Positions 8,941 to 19,249 are shown, numbered from the stretch's first letter. The stretch is DNA of 64,000 nt from Lucinisca nassula (GCA_963580285.1 OY757017.1:12722538-12786537), one strand, 5' to 3'. Program-made: numbers and translations. Notes: generated by a model not told the origin, from the sequence alone.

Positions 8941-9155
8941 TCAACCAGGTTCTGTTACTTTTAGAACAAACACGAAGTCATCTAACATGTAGAAGCTGCT
9001 CTCCATATCTCCCTCACATAGATATGGCAGTCTTGTGAATTTGACTAGAGAAAATCCACTTGGTTCGAACACATTCTTGATGAGACTATTTAACTGTTCC
9101 TCAAACGTCCTTCCATTCAAAAGAATGTTTTCAGTTGGTTTGTGGTCAGAAGATC
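8941..9155 (-). CDS. METTL9: METTL9 last coding exon
   Basis: Acceptor TTTTCTAG before 9155; stop TGA at 8943-8941. It encodes 70 residues plus the stop, with TFEEQLNSLIKNVFEPSGF, then the family signature FTRLPYLCEGDM and the terminal VFVLK. The exon begins with two bases that complete the glycine codon left open by the previous exon, so the join GlySerSerAsp is in frame. The last strand-helix unit of the Rossmann fold and the substrate-facing PYLCEGD segment are here. Confidence 0.93.
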
Positions 9156-9316
9156 CTAGAAAATAAATATATAAAAACAAATAACCATTAGGACACCAAG
9201 AAAATCTCCACTGGAAATGTCTGTTTATAATATGTCTTCTGCCGCATATTCTTGCAAACTTTTCAAACATATTTTTGCATACAGCCAAACTGTGAAATGA
9301 TGACCTTTAAAGCTTT

Positions 9317-9607
9317 ATTGTTTAATTTGAGGTTTAACTTCCCCGTTAACAATGTATAGGTCATTTTGAAGACGTTGCTTCCAATTTTGAGGGACTTTTA
9401 CCCAACATTGAGATGAAATGACATCTCAAGCCCTGTCACCCAATGAAACCAGCTGGGATTTAAAGCACCACTTTGCCTGGGCAGGCTTAGATCCTCTAAG
9501 CAGTTTACCAGAACTCTTGTGCTGCCGGTTTCAGCTCTGGGTGGAAGCATCATGCAGCCCATCTATTTCTTCAAGCCCCAATGGGCTGGGGCCTTCGTGG
9601 GGGCGGA
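9317..9607 (-). mobile_element. SINE-like element S1, minus orientation
   Basis: The tail (GTTAAACCTC on the minus strand) lies at the left, and the head, with GCCCC and AAGAAATAGATGGGC, at the right. Five further copies or pieces occur at 11.2, 13.2, 23.9, 34.4 and 59.6 kb, all in the same orientation. GACGTTAAACC-type tails are common in mollusc SINEs. Confidence 0.7.
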
Positions 9608-9782
9608 AAAACTCCAGCAAATATGTCATTTGTTTAGGTCTGCTATATCTTGTAAACACTTCAAACAAATTTTTGCACGCAGCCCAACAGCTCCTAGAGG
9701 AGTGGTCTGGGTCCACACTGTTTGCAACAATGACTTTTGAAGTATCCAGCAAACAAAACTTGTTGTGAATGGCATCCTAAAC

Positions 9783-9978
9783 CTTACCCTGCTATTTACC
9801 ACAACCCCTACCTTTACAAATAGTGAAGATCCAGATAAGATGGCTTCTGATGAAGCTATCTGATCAGGATCTACAATGTCATGAAGTCTGTGAATTGAAT
9901 GACTTAAATATATCAAGTAATCTGATTGGACGATAGCTGGGTATGGGTGTGGCTTAAAATATTCAGCAGGATGTGGGT
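9783..9978. mobile_element. TTAA-type MITE, degraded, with internal hairpin
   Basis: Degenerate CCTTACCCTGCT start and TTCAGCAGGATGTGGGTTAA end. The internal palindrome (about 9816-9880) has the GCTTCTGATGAAGC centre. Confidence 0.5.
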
Positions 9979-10030
9979 TAAGTGTAAGACAGACTGATGT
10001 TCAGAATGGAATAAACACAAACCATCAATA

Positions 10031-10236
10031 ACCCTTGTCCTGCTGAGCCCGGATATGCCTTACCTTTCAAACAATGTAGATCCAGATCAGATGGCTTCTG
10101 AAGAAGCCATCTGATCAGGATCTTCATTGTTTGTCATTCAGTTAATGAATTTGTTGCAATGATTTGCTTCAAGAAATCTGATTGGTTGATAATCAATGGT
10201 GGGTGTGGCATATTTGAATATTCAGCAGGTCAAGGG
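10031..10236. mobile_element. TTAA-type MITE with internal hairpin
   Basis: Ends are AACCCTTGTCCTGCTGA and TCAGCAGGTCAAGGGTTAA; the palindrome at 10068-10133 forms the centre. The family inserts at TTAA (shown best by the nested copy at 14469-14673), as piggyBac-type elements do. Confidence 0.7.
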
Positions 10237-10320
10237 TTAAGAAGAATGAATACACTTGAAATATTTTTTTTTTTCGGAGACAATCAGGAAACAAGAGGTG
10301 GCTTTCTTGGTATCTAAATG

Positions 10321-10526
10321 CAGTGAAATTCCTATAATAAGACCACCTTTGGGACTGTTCAAAAGTGGTCTTTAAGACCACTTTTGAACAGTCCCGAATG
10401 TGCTCCTTGACCAGAGGACACTGCGGGCAGAAAACACAAAGAAAGATTAAGTGCAGCCTTCAAAATAAGCTTTTTAAAGCAGAATTAGTCTTAATTTTAG
10501 GTGGTCTTAACAGCGGAATTTTACTG
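10321..10526. mobile_element. pogo-like MITE, CAGTAAAATTCC family
   Basis: Inverted ends CAGTGAAATTCC and GGAATTTTACTG, plus an inner stem GGACTGTTCAAAAGTGGTCT / AGACCACTTTTGAACAGTCC at 10353-10396. Other copies at 14449 and 24240; the last has clear TA flanks, as for Tc1/mariner and pogo elements. Confidence 0.75.
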
Positions 10527-10529
10527 TGT

Positions 10530-10625
10530 GTTCTAGAAAGGGTTATCCTTTGGAAGCAAGAAATACACCACAGAACTGGAAAATATGGAGTGTACATGTT
10601 TTCTGGGCCAGACTAGCGAGTTCTG
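10530..10625. repeat. Dispersed repeat shared with 23.3 kb (inverted)
   Basis: The words AGGGTTATCCTTTGGAAGCA and GTGTACATGTTTTCTGGGCC here recur in reverse complement at about 23305-23385. No coding potential is apparent. Confidence 0.6.
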
Positions 10626-10809
10626 GTGCCATTCTTAAAATTCTACCAACAGGAGCAATATTTCCTTTATGTATAGCCTCTAACATGTAGGGCAGAGAGG
10701 CTAACCGACTGCATTTACTCAGACATTTCATCTCCTTAAAAAACTTGTTCAAAAAGTTGAACAAGTACAATTTACTCTGTTGTTGTGTCTAATAATAGCT
10801 GGATGAGCT

Positions 10810-10876
10810 GCAAACAGTGTAGACGCTGATGAGATGCCATATTCTGCATTATCTCATCTGGGTCTACACTGTTTGC
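10810..10876. repeat. Palindromic hairpin, GCAAACAGTGTAG family
   Basis: Outer stem of the family; inner stem GATGAGATGC / GCATTATCTC, different from other copies. Confidence 0.75.
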
Positions 10877-10917
10877 TCAGGCTTCTGTCCCTATACATAT
10901 GGTAAGTAGTGTATTAA

Positions 10918-11135
10918 CCCTTTTGTACCAAATGGAATCTTCCTCCTTATATACAGCAGGAGTCCATTTAAAAAATTTAGGGGTGTTGGGTTATGTTTTC
11001 ATCAAAATTTATTTGGAAAATGCCTGAACTTTTAGCAAACAGTGTAGGCCCTGATCAGACGCCACATTGTGTGGCGTCTGATCTGGGCCTGCACTGTTTG
11101 CCGTACCCATTTTGGGGTTTCTAGTACTTTATGGG
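10918..11135. mobile_element. TTAA-type MITE, CCCTTTTGTACCAAATGG family
   Basis: TTAA on both sides (10914-10917 and 11136-11139), inverted ends CCCTTTTGTACC... and ...AGTACTTTATGGG, and a hairpin at 11035-11101 with inner stem ACGCCACA / TGTGGCGT. Confidence 0.75.
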
Positions 11136-11225
11136 TTAACTTTTCTATTATGGAAGCCATTGTTCAAGCAAAGAATTTGCTCTGGTCCTAATGGAGTATT
11201 TTTGTCCCACATGCTTTAGCAGGAA

Positions 11226-11526
11226 TTGTTTGTTTGATTTGAGGTTTATCGTCCCCGTCAACACTGTAAAGGTCATTTTGGAGACGTTGCTTCCAATTTT
11301 GTGGGACTTTTACCCAACATTGAGATGATATGATATCTCAAGCCCTGTCGCCCAATGAAACCAATAAGGTTTATAAGCATGGATGGTCCAACACTCGCAC
11401 CGCTTTGCCTAGGCAGGCTTAGATCCTCTAAGCGGTTCACCAGTACTCGTATGTGGGTCGGATTCAGCTCTGCGTGGAAACACCATGCAACCCATATATT
11501 TCTTCAAGCCCCGATGGGCGGGGGCC
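11226..11526 (-). mobile_element. SINE-like element S1
   Basis: Near full-length copy: tail word AGGTTTATCGTCCCC at left, head with CAAGCCCCGATGGGCGGGGG at right. Immediately followed by the hAT-like element. Confidence 0.75.
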
Positions 11527-11554
11527 GCTTTAGCAGGAATACTTGGTGTGTAAG

Positions 11555-12747
11555 CAGGGCTCGAGAAAATGCCGGTTTCCCGATCCTGGACCAATTTTGG
11601 GCTTACTGAACCGATTTTAACTGAAAAAGAAGACTAAAAAATCGGTCCATAATTTATTAAAATTTTCAAAAAAATGGTTAGAAAATTTTCGCCAAGCCGT
11701 TATTTTGTAAAAACAAACTGACCTTTTTCCATTGACAATCCAAGCAAGTACACAAAAATGCCTGAAGCGCAAAGTGTTAGACTGGTTCATTATCTAACTA
11801 GGTGAAAATCGGACAAGTCCACGTCGGGGTCTTTGATCTTATCACAGAGAAATTTGATCCGCGTGTCAAAATCATGTAATCTGATCTGTCCACTTGGGTG
11901 AGCGCTGAGGCATGGGACGATACCATATCGGTGTTTTTGATATGCAAGGTAATTGGTAATATGATGGATGTGTGAAAACAAAGTGTCTCGTGTTACATTT
12001 TGATGTGTAGTTTTGTATTGTATTTTAAATGACAATACTTCGCACCTGCTTAGTTATGCATTACAATAAAAAAAAGGTTTTTTTTTTCTGTTGTTAATTG
12101 TTTATCTGTAATTGCCAATTATCCGAGATGCGAAAATTTTAATTAAGGGGGATAAGGTAAAAGTTTGATTTTTTAATTGTCTAATACAAAGAAAGGTGTT
12201 AAAATCGGCCATGCTTACAACAGAGTAATAATTTAAGCTGAAAGTATTTAATGCTTGTAAGATCGTTTTATATCGCCTTTTCTGTTTTCGAAATGGCACA
12301 GCGTAGTATTTTGTCTATGTTGCAGAAGACAAATCATGATAAAAACAGGCTTGGCAACCCTGTACAGTCAGTGACTAAAAATGATCAAACAAACCGGACC
12401 GCACCACACTGGTTGTTTCCCTTTAGCGCTCTTCAGTTTCTGGGTGACACGGATATTGGGAAAATGAAAGTAGATAAAATCTGGCGTGTCTGAACAATGT
12501 GAGCAAATATTGCTGTTTTTAATCGAGATACTGACGTTTATATTCGTTGAACAAGTGTAAGAGCAGTATTGTTATGCCATTCATTACCCTGATAACACAG
12601 CGGCACTCCGTATTTTGAAATTGCAAATCACTTCACAATAGAAACCAAGGATGTTTACGGAAATTACCGAACCGCTTCGGTAATTTCCGTAAATTTTTGG
12701 CGAAATCTGGCTGGACCGATTTTGATTCTTCAGTTTCTCGAGCCCTG
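11555..12747. mobile_element. hAT-like non-autonomous element with 8-bp target duplication
   Basis: The 1,193-bp element begins CAGGGCTCGAGAAA and ends TTTCTCGAGCCCTG, and is flanked on both sides by TGTGTAAG (11547-11554 and 12748-12755). An 8-bp duplication and CAGGG termini are the mark of hAT transposons. Inside, a minus-strand frame of 81 codons (11790-12035) and a plus-strand frame from 12292 beginning MAQRSILSMLQKTNHDK may be remnants of transposase or captured sequence; neither is a complete gene. The end portion holds the palindrome TTACCGAACCGCTTCGGTAA. Confidence 0.8.
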
Positions 12748-12755
12748 TGTGTAAG

Positions 12756-13180
12756 TCCATCTGACAACATTTTATCCTGGGTGTCTTGTGAGCGCTTCTC
12801 TTACAGTTTTGTGCCAACCATTTTGAAACGTGCATGCATGAGGCAGTGCATGTGCTTTGGATACAATTGTTGGATCAGTTTTTGTCACTTTCCACTTTTT
12901 GAGTCTTATGGGATAACTGTATTCATACCGTAATCGTCTTTGGGGAGATAAATTGATGGATTTAAGGTTGAAAATTTTGTTTTACATTTTGGAGAAGCTG
13001 TATTAAAAACTAAGCAACCATAAAACTGACAATTTACCTCCCCAAATGACAATTTTCAGTACAGTTATCCCCATCCTAATGCACTTACTTGATTTGTTCA
13101 AAATTTGTCCTATTTGCACAAAACAGCAAGTGCTGTGAGTTCCTAAAAACCAAATGTCAGCCATGAAAAGTAATTCATGT
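12756..13180. other. Unassigned intron sequence
   Basis: I see no gene or clear repeat boundary. A weak inverted pair around TCTTTGGGGAGATAAATT (12940) and AATTTACCTCCCCAAATGA (13031) suggests an old MITE. Confidence 0.3.
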
Positions 13181-13390
13181 GACTTAATGTCCCAGTCAAC
13201 ACTATATAGGTCATTTTGGAGACGTTGCTTCCAATTTTGTGGGACTTTTACCCGACATTGAGATAAATGCCAATGACACCAACAGGGTTTATAAGCTTTG
13301 CCTGGGCAGGCTTAGATCCTCTAAGCGGTTTACCAGCACTTGTGTGCGGTCGGTGCATTGGAGTCCATCTATTTCTTCAAGCCCGGGGCG
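13180..13390 (-). mobile_element. SINE-like element S1, internally deleted
   Basis: Same phrases as the other S1 copies (GGAGACGTTGCTTCC, CCTGGGCAGGCTTAGATCCT) but lacking part of the middle. Confidence 0.65.
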
Positions 13391-13534
13391 CAAGTTTCAT
13401 GTGGAAGTGGTGTTTCTGACTGTATATCGCAGCATATAACGTTGCATTTTTTTCTGACATGTAGCATTCACAAGTGCATCAGAATGATTATTTTTGCACC
13501 AAGAAATTGGTCTGAGCAGACAATTCACACTTAA

Positions 13535-13810
13535 CCCTTATTCCGCTGCATAAATTAATTTAGCCACATCTATTAACATTTCAACCAATCAAATAACTTG
13601 ATGTAATTTATCCATTCAAATTATCAAACTGACTAACAAACAGTGCAGATCCAGATCAGATTCAGAAGCCATCTGCTCAGGATCTACACTGTTGTCAAAG
13701 TTAATTGACAAACAGTGTAGATCCAGATCAGATGGCCTCTTCAGAAGCCATCTGATCAGGATCTACACTGTTGTCAAAGTTAGGGGCTGTTGTGAACAGT
13801 AGGATAAGGG
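13535..13810. mobile_element. TTAA-type MITE carrying two tandem hairpins
   Basis: Starts after TTAA with CCCTTATTCCGCTG and ends AGGATAAGGG. Two palindromes, 13637-13692 and 13709-13772, lie side by side; the first has lost part of its inner stem. Confidence 0.65.
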
Positions 13811-13871
13811 TCAATATCATATCTCATTCACATCAAGGTACATGCATATCAAAACTTTGCTTGGTCCTTAA

Positions 13872-14114
13872 CCCATACACGCCTAGCGTCCCATTTGTGG
13901 GATATACGCCTAGCGTACCATTTGTGGGATATTGGCAAACGGTGTAGACCCAGATCAGACACCGCAAAAGGCGGCATCTGACTAGGGTATACACTGTTTG
14001 CTGAAAGTACATACATTTTTGTAAAACTTAAAACAAACAAAACCTGACAACCCTATAATTGGAAATGGACCACTCCAAACCTATTAGGTGGAAGATTCCA
14101 TTTTCATATATGGG
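13872..14114. mobile_element. TTAA-type MITE
   Basis: TTAA at 13868-13871 and 14115-14118, ends CCCATA / TATGGG. The left arm contains a short tandem repeat of CGCCTAGCGT(C/A)CCATTTGT; hairpin at 13935-14001. Confidence 0.7.
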
Positions 14115-14124
14115 TTAAAAATAA

Positions 14125-14345
14125 CCCTTAGCCCATTCTGTACCAGAAACCCCAAAATGGGTAACCTGGCAAACAGTTCAGGCCCAGATCAGATGCTGCA
14201 GAACTGATCAGGGCCTACACTGTTTGCAAAAAGTTAAGCCATTTTCCAAGTAAATTTTTGAAGGAAACACAACCTGACACACCTTAATATTGGAATGGAC
14301 GCCTGGTATGTATAAAGAGGAAGATTCCATTTGGTACAAAAAGGG
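14125..14345. mobile_element. TTAA-type MITE, CCCTTTTGTACC family, inverted
   Basis: Right end TTGGTACAAAAAGGGTTAA is the start of the element at 10918 in reverse. Hairpin at 14169-14227 with a shortened inner stem. Confidence 0.65.
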
Positions 14346-14448
14346 TTAATTGTGACAACTCCCACCTTTGCAATTAGTGTACATCACTATCAGAGAATCT
14401 GCACTATTTGTCATGCAGTTTGTGAATTGAACAAATACATTACATATA

Positions 14449-14864
14449 CAGTAAAATTCCACTATTAACCCTTCTCTTGCTGAATATTCAGATTAGCCAC
14501 ACCCATTTCTGACTTTGAACCAATCAGATTACTTGATGTAATTTATTTCTACAATTTTATAAATTGAATGTCCAACAGTGTAGATCCTGATCAGATGGCT
14601 TCTTCAGAAGCCATCTGATCTGGATCTACACTGTTTCCAAAGATAGGGGTTGTCATGAACAGCATGATAAGAGTTAAGACCACCAAAAATTAAGACTAAT
14701 TGTGCTTCAAAAACCTTATTTAGTAGGTTTTAGTTATTCTTTCTTTGTGTTTTCTGCATTACAGTGTCCTCTGGTCAGAGACCACTTTTGGGACTGTTCA
14801 AAAGTGGTCTTTAAGACCACTTTTGAAAAGTTCCAAGGGTGGTCTTAATATGGGAATTTTACTG
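14449..14864. mobile_element. pogo-like MITE (CAGTAAAATTCC) split by a TTAA-type MITE
   Basis: The outer element begins CAGTAAAATTCC at 14449 and ends GGAATTTTACTG at 14864. It is interrupted at 14469-14673 by an element bounded by TTAA on both sides. Removing the insert and one TTAA rejoins CACTATTAAGACCACC, as in the uninterrupted copy at 24240. Confidence 0.85.
14469..14673. mobile_element. TTAA-type (piggyBac-like) MITE nested in a pogo-like MITE
   Basis: Flanked by TTAA at 14465-14468 and 14674-14677. It contains a palindrome at 14573-14638 with centre ATGGCTTCTTCAGAAGCCAT. The nested position proves the TTAA target duplication. Confidence 0.85.
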
Positions 14865-14952
14865 TATATCTAATAACTTGATTGGCTGATAGTCAGAAAT
14901 GGGTGTGGCTATATTAAATTATTCAGCTGGACAAGGTTAAACTTAAACTTAC

Positions 14953-15137
14953 CCACTTCAACGTATGGTTTAAAAGGCAGCACCACGGCCACAATGACCC
15001 GCCCAGTGCCTGGTGTAAGGACTTTTTTAATGGAATGTAGAATACTGATTGGTTTATCGCAGCGGTCGAGTAGATTCAAACAGCCAATGAGGTCATAGGA
15101 AAGGCTACCATCATCCCATGTATCTACATCTAAAACT
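14953..15137 (-). CDS. METTL9: METTL9 exon with CLNLLDRCD
   Basis: Acceptor TTTGTTACAG precedes 15137; donor GTAAGT follows 14953. The exon encodes VLDVDTWDD, then the strand-turn GCLNLLDRCDKPISIL and RVIVAVVLPFKPYVEVG. It contributes 1 base to the codon opened by the previous exon (AG+A, Arg) and leaves 1 base for the next (G+GA, Gly). A partial copy of its 5' end lies at about 15291-15396. Confidence 0.93.
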
Positions 15138-15290
15138 CTGTAACAAAGACAGAACAAGGCCAATTTCAAAGCGTATATCAAACAGTTTAGCTTATACATT
15201 GTGAAATCATTGAATATAATCCAATAGCTTATACACTAGTATTTTTATGCAAAAATGTGAGCAGCTAACAGCTGCTCACTTATACACTAG

Positions 15291-15396
15291 AAAAGGCTAC
15301 CATCATCCCATGTATCAACATCTAAAACTCTGTAACAAAGACAGAACAGGGCTAAGTTCAAAGCGTATATCAAACTGTTTAACTTGCACATAGTGA
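15291..15396 (-). pseudogene. Duplicated METTL9 splice acceptor and exon start
   Basis: This repeats the acceptor, intron flank and first 37 bases of the exon at 14953-15137, with the same encoded peptide VLDVDTWDDGSL. The rest of the exon is missing, so splicing here would disrupt the protein. A further piece of the same intron flank recurs at 15556-15610. Confidence 0.75.
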
Positions 15397-15640
15397 AATC
15401 AAGAAGGGCAGTTGTCAGTTTCTGGCAAAAGAATGTGCACTGTACTGGTTAACCGCTTATGTATAAGCCTGCCCAGGAAAAGTGTGAATAGGTAAACTTA
15501 CCGGCTCAAACATGACCTAAAATAGTGTTAACTGGGCGGTTAAACTCCAAAACAAACAGTGAAATCATTGAATATAATACAATAGCTTATACACTAGTAT
15601 TTTTGATGCTTTGCAGTACTCATCTATACACTGGAAAAGC

Positions 15641-15790
15641 CACTCACATACACTACTAGTTTTGATGAAAAAAAGCTACTCACCTTTATACTAGTATTTT
15701 TGATGAAAAATGTGAGTAGCTTTTGCACTCATACACAAATACTTTTGATAAAAAAAATGTGAGTAGCTTTTGCAAAAGCTACTCACATGA
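15641..15790. repeat. GTGAGTAGCTTTTGC hairpin family, clustered
   Basis: Several related arms occur in a row; 15759-15788 is a perfect palindrome TGTGAGTAGCTTTTG / CAAAAGCTACTCACA. Other members are at about 15241-15283, 19518-19586, 22917-22980 and 23579-23626. Confidence 0.7.
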
Positions 15791-16024
15791 ATTTGTCATA
15801 AATATTTATGTATTTGCTGTATGAAAAGTTTCAACATGACATTAACCATTGAGCAGGCTCCATCAGATGCGTATATGATGATCCCCTATATGACTGGTGA
15901 ATCGGGAGGCTGTGGATTCAATACCTGCCAGGTCGGCAACATTCATTTGTGGTGATTGCTCATGAAATCTTTTCCACAGCTATTCTCTCCTTTCCACTGA
16001 TTGAAGTAAGGCAGTTGTCAGTTT

Positions 16025-16192
16025 TGACAAATAGTGTATTTTTATTTTACGTCCCATCAACAATTAAGGTCATAGGGAGACAGGATCTCAGTTTAAAAAC
16101 TCATCAGAATGTCTGGACAAGCCCCGAATTGAACCCACGACTCCTGTTTATGAGGCAAATACATGTAGCTTAAATACTACACCATGGAGGCT
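16025..16192 (-). mobile_element. tRNA-derived SINE S2
   Basis: Reverse orientation copy of the element at 16698: tail word TTTACGTCCCA at left, tRNA-like head ending CATGGAGGCTTC at right. Diverged. Confidence 0.65.
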
Positions 16193-16406
16193 TCTTCTGG
16201 CACTATACTGGTTGACAGCTTATGTTTATAAGCCTGCCCCAGAAAGGTGTGGTTTGGCAAACTGACCAGTCCATCATGACCTAAATAGGCTGTTAAAAAT
16301 CTAAAACCAAAACAATTACCAGTGCCTTTGTTACCTTTGAACAACTGGATACTGATATGCAAGACGACTATGCACCATGTCCAGAGCAACTAAAGTCAAT
16401 ACAATA

Positions 16407-16660
16407 CACCACAAACTCTTTATAACACTATTATTGGGGTCCAAAGCAGAAACCGTGTTAGTTAAACAACCGTGTTATATCCAAACAAAAATGTATAGAT
16501 TATATAGAAAAATGACCATTTATGGTCATTTTTTTATATAGAAAAATGACCATTTATGGTCATTTTTCTATATAATCTATACATTTTTGGGATCCATCCT
16601 GAAACTGTGTTATATCCACAACCGCGTTATAACGAACTGTGTTATAATGAGGTTGTGGTG
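16407..16660. mobile_element. Pogo-like MITE with TA target and internal palindromes
   Basis: TA flanks both ends (16405-16406 and 16661-16662); inverted ends CACCACAA / TTGTGGTG followed by GTGTTATAA words. The centre is a large palindrome around TATAGAAAAATGACCATTTA and its inverse, present twice. Confidence 0.75.
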
Positions 16661-16697
16661 TATGTGACAGTTACTGGTTTTGTTCTTATTCTCCCTA

Positions 16698-16860
16698 GAA
16701 GCCTCTGTGGTGTAGTGGTTACGCTACTCGCCTTGTAAACCAGGGATCACAGGATCAATCCCGGGCTTCCCCAGACTTTCGGATGAGTCTTTAAACCGAG
16801 GTCCCGTCTCTGTATGACCTTAGCTGTTGGTGGGACGTAAAACTCAAACACTCACTCACT
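16698..16860 (+). mobile_element. tRNA-derived SINE S2 with 13-bp target duplication
   Basis: Head GCCTCTGTGGTGTAGTGGTTA (A-box region) and GGATCAATCCC (B-box region), tail GGGACGTAAAACTCAAACACTCACT. CTTATTCTCCCTA flanks both sides (16685-16697 and 16861-16873). Confidence 0.85.
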
Positions 16861-16989
16861 CTTATTCTCCCTAAGAAAAAAAGAGATCCATATTGTAGTA
16901 ACTAAGAATTGTCTCTGGTGATTCTAAGAAATATCTACAGCATATAATAGCATCAATTAATGATAAGATGAATCCCATCTCATAGTTAC

Positions 16990-17098
16990 CTGTAACCTTT
17001 TTCAATCAGTCTGCTAACCATTGGTTTTGAGGCTTCTGTTGCATAGATATTTCTGAAATAGGGTGACATCTTTTCTGTGACACGTCCATCACCAGCAC
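16990..17098 (-). CDS. METTL9: METTL9 exon with SAM-binding motif
   Basis: Acceptor CCTGCAG before 17098 and donor GTAACT after 16990. Encodes GAGDGRVTEKMSPYFRNIYA, then TEASKPMVSRLIEKGYR. Together with the last codons of the preceding exon this forms LLDLGAGDG, motif I of class I methyltransferases; the acidic residue of the next strand (ATE) would contact the ribose of SAM. The first two bases complete a glycine codon. Confidence 0.93.
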
Positions 17099-17312
17099 CT
17101 GCAGGTACATATATACTGACTTACAAGTTGGCTCAAAAATATCTAATACAAAATGAACTGACTCGTGAGAAAAAGAACATAAGCATTCCACAGGTATCTA
17201 TTCTTCAAATACTCATACTACTGAAATGGACCATGGCATGTGGTCACAAAACTTTTCAGTGGCATAGCAAAAAAACAACAACAACAACAACAAAAAAAAA
17301 GACTACATAAAC

Positions 17313-17722
17313 CAAACTAGATCAGCAGTCGATGGTATACCATCACAAATACCCACTTTTTCTATGAGTAACACTAATGACTATGTATTAGCTAGGGAAA
17401 ACTACATGTAAGTTAAAAAAAGTTGCAAAGAACATTCTAACTGATAAGCAAAGTTTCAGAAGTGTAACTCTTATAGTTTAGAAGATATGGCAAAGTCATA
17501 CTTTTTGACCTTTGACCTTGGGGTTATGTTGAGGTCCACCCAAGGTATCCCAATTTATTCTATATTCCAACAGCCATCAAAGTGTAACTTCAGTGGTTGC
17601 AGAGGAGATCCATTTACAAGAAACGTGACGGACGGACAGACATACGGACGGACAGACGCCGGAGTGAACTGTAGTATGAAAACAATATACCCGATTTTTC
17701 TTCGAAAAAGCGGGTATAATAA
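17313..17722. mobile_element. Tandem-repeat element family H (single unit)
   Basis: Begins AACTAGATCAGCAGTCGATG, has a GACGGACGGACAGAC tract near 17630-17660, and ends in GAAAAAGCGGGTAT, the complement of ATACCCACTTTTTC near its left end. The 3' end is preceded by a short hairpin arm (CCCGATTTTTCTTCGAAAAAGCGGG). Confidence 0.75.
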
Positions 17723-17995
17723 AACTAGAAATATTGCTCTTTAGTATCACTTACAAAATGGGGGACCAGTGTCTCAAAGGAAAGAATTTGCCCCTAAAGA
17801 GAGCAAATTCTTTCCTGTAAGAGTGATTTCAGTGATGAAAGAGGAAAAACGTGCTGGGTGATCTGCCATTCATATGTTATGTGGGTGGTCATCACGATAA
17901 CACATGCATCCGTATGACATAGTACATTCTTTCTATCTCAAAAATGGTTGTCAGATGAACATTTGGAATATTATTCTTATTTATACTCAAAACAA

Positions 17996-18061
17996 AGGTT
18001 GTAGGAGCTCATTAGACCTGCCTCATTGAGGCAGTTTAATGAGTACCAACAATCCTATGTT
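17996..18061. repeat. CATTAGAACCGCCTCA hairpin family
   Basis: Stem with core CCTGCCTCA / TGAGGCAG; flanks contain AAACATAGG-type arms. Other members at 18495, 20420, 21465, 21744, 33925, 34903 and 45241. Confidence 0.75.
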
Positions 18062-18358
18062 TAGGAGCAGAAAAGATGAAAATAATGTATACCCCTGTAA
18101 ACTCAAGTTTTCTCTATATAGAGTGGGGTTTACATGGGGTATCCATTTAATGGACTTGTTAATGTGACAGAGATCAAATTTGATTAAGTTGTGCATGCAC
18201 AAAAATTGGTGTATATCGCTATCTCAAAATATGCCAATGCCAAACCTGCGTGTACACATTGTTTTTTTTTTCACTCCAAACAGCGAAGCTCCTTGCGAGA
18301 CTGCCTATTTGTGATGGCTTTCCTCATCCCAATCTATTCCTCTAAAACAATACATGTA

Positions 18359-18703
18359 CAGTCAAACTTCAATGGCTCGATCACCTTTGGGACCTTGAAA
18401 ATCTGTTCGAGACGGGGGTAGTCCAAGCCACTGCAGTTACTGTCAGGAGGCATAACTAGATACTTTTGGACATCTTTTCGGTGTTCTATAATAAAAATGT
18501 ATGCTGTGTGTACTCATTAGAATCACCTCATCGAGGCGATTCTAATGAGTACACACAGCATACATTTGGAAGATATAAGACTAAAATCTCCTTAATTATC
18601 CCCCACTATTTCTTATGTAGAGGATTTCGCTAGGGGCTCAAGAATGGGTTCGACACATCAATGGTAAACAAGACATCGTGTTCGAGCCATCGAAGTTCTA
18701 CTG
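18359..18703. mobile_element. Pogo/Tigger-like MITE, CAGTCAAACTTC family, copy 1
   Basis: TA on both sides, ends CAGTCAAACTTCAATGGCTC and GAGCCATCGAAGTTCTACTG. The centre (18495-18577) is a perfect-looking hairpin of about 80 bases with core TAGAATCACCTCATCGAGGC. A second copy is at 21329-21674. Confidence 0.85.
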
Positions 18704-18713
18704 TATATTATAA

Positions 18714-19040
18714 CCGGCCCCGATAGCTCAGTTGGTAGAGTGTCCGCTCCGGGGAACGGGAGGTCACTGGTTCGATCCCGGGCCGCGACATACCAAAGTC
18801 GTTAATAATGGTACTAGCTGCTCCTCGCTTGGCACTCAGATTTACGGGGTAGAGCTAGGACTGGTCGACCCAGTGTCAGGATAATGTGACTGGGTGTGGT
18901 ATCATGTAAAGTGTCTGGGACATGATAATTCAGTGAGGCAGCACTATAAAAGTGAGCATTGAGCTCCCTGTCGCAACCAGACATCGTCGTGATTTGACTG
19001 AAAAATTGTTGAAAGTGACGTTAAACCCGAATTCACACAC
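18714..19040 (+). mobile_element. tRNA-derived SINE S3 with 14-bp target duplication
   Basis: Head GATAGCTCAGTTGGTAGAG (A box) and GGTTCGATCCC (B box), then a tRNA-unrelated body and the tail GACGTTAAACCCGAATTCAC typical of mollusc SINEs. ACTGTATATTATAA flanks both ends (18700-18713, 19041-19054). The left duplication overlaps the end of the pogo-like MITE, so the SINE inserted later. Confidence 0.9.
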
Positions 19041-19249
19041 ACTGTATATTATAAATGTTTATCATATGATGCCGTTGATAAGCAGTGGATAACGCCATGT
19101 AATAAATATTGTTTGATCACACGTGTAATAACACTTTGGCAGGATTAGGTAACGTCATGACGACATCCATGTCAACCATGTTTTTTGTAGATAAAATTGT
19201 CAAATTTAAAGACGATAAAATCCAATTTAAACTGGTCATATGATAAACA

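Noticed and set aside
9418..9768. A 116-codon frame on the plus strand
   Set aside because: It lies over the S1 SINE and a degraded hairpin; similar frames occur in other S1 copies, so it is repeat-derived.
18714..18790. A tRNA gene
   Set aside because: It is the head of a 327-bp SINE with 14-bp target duplications.
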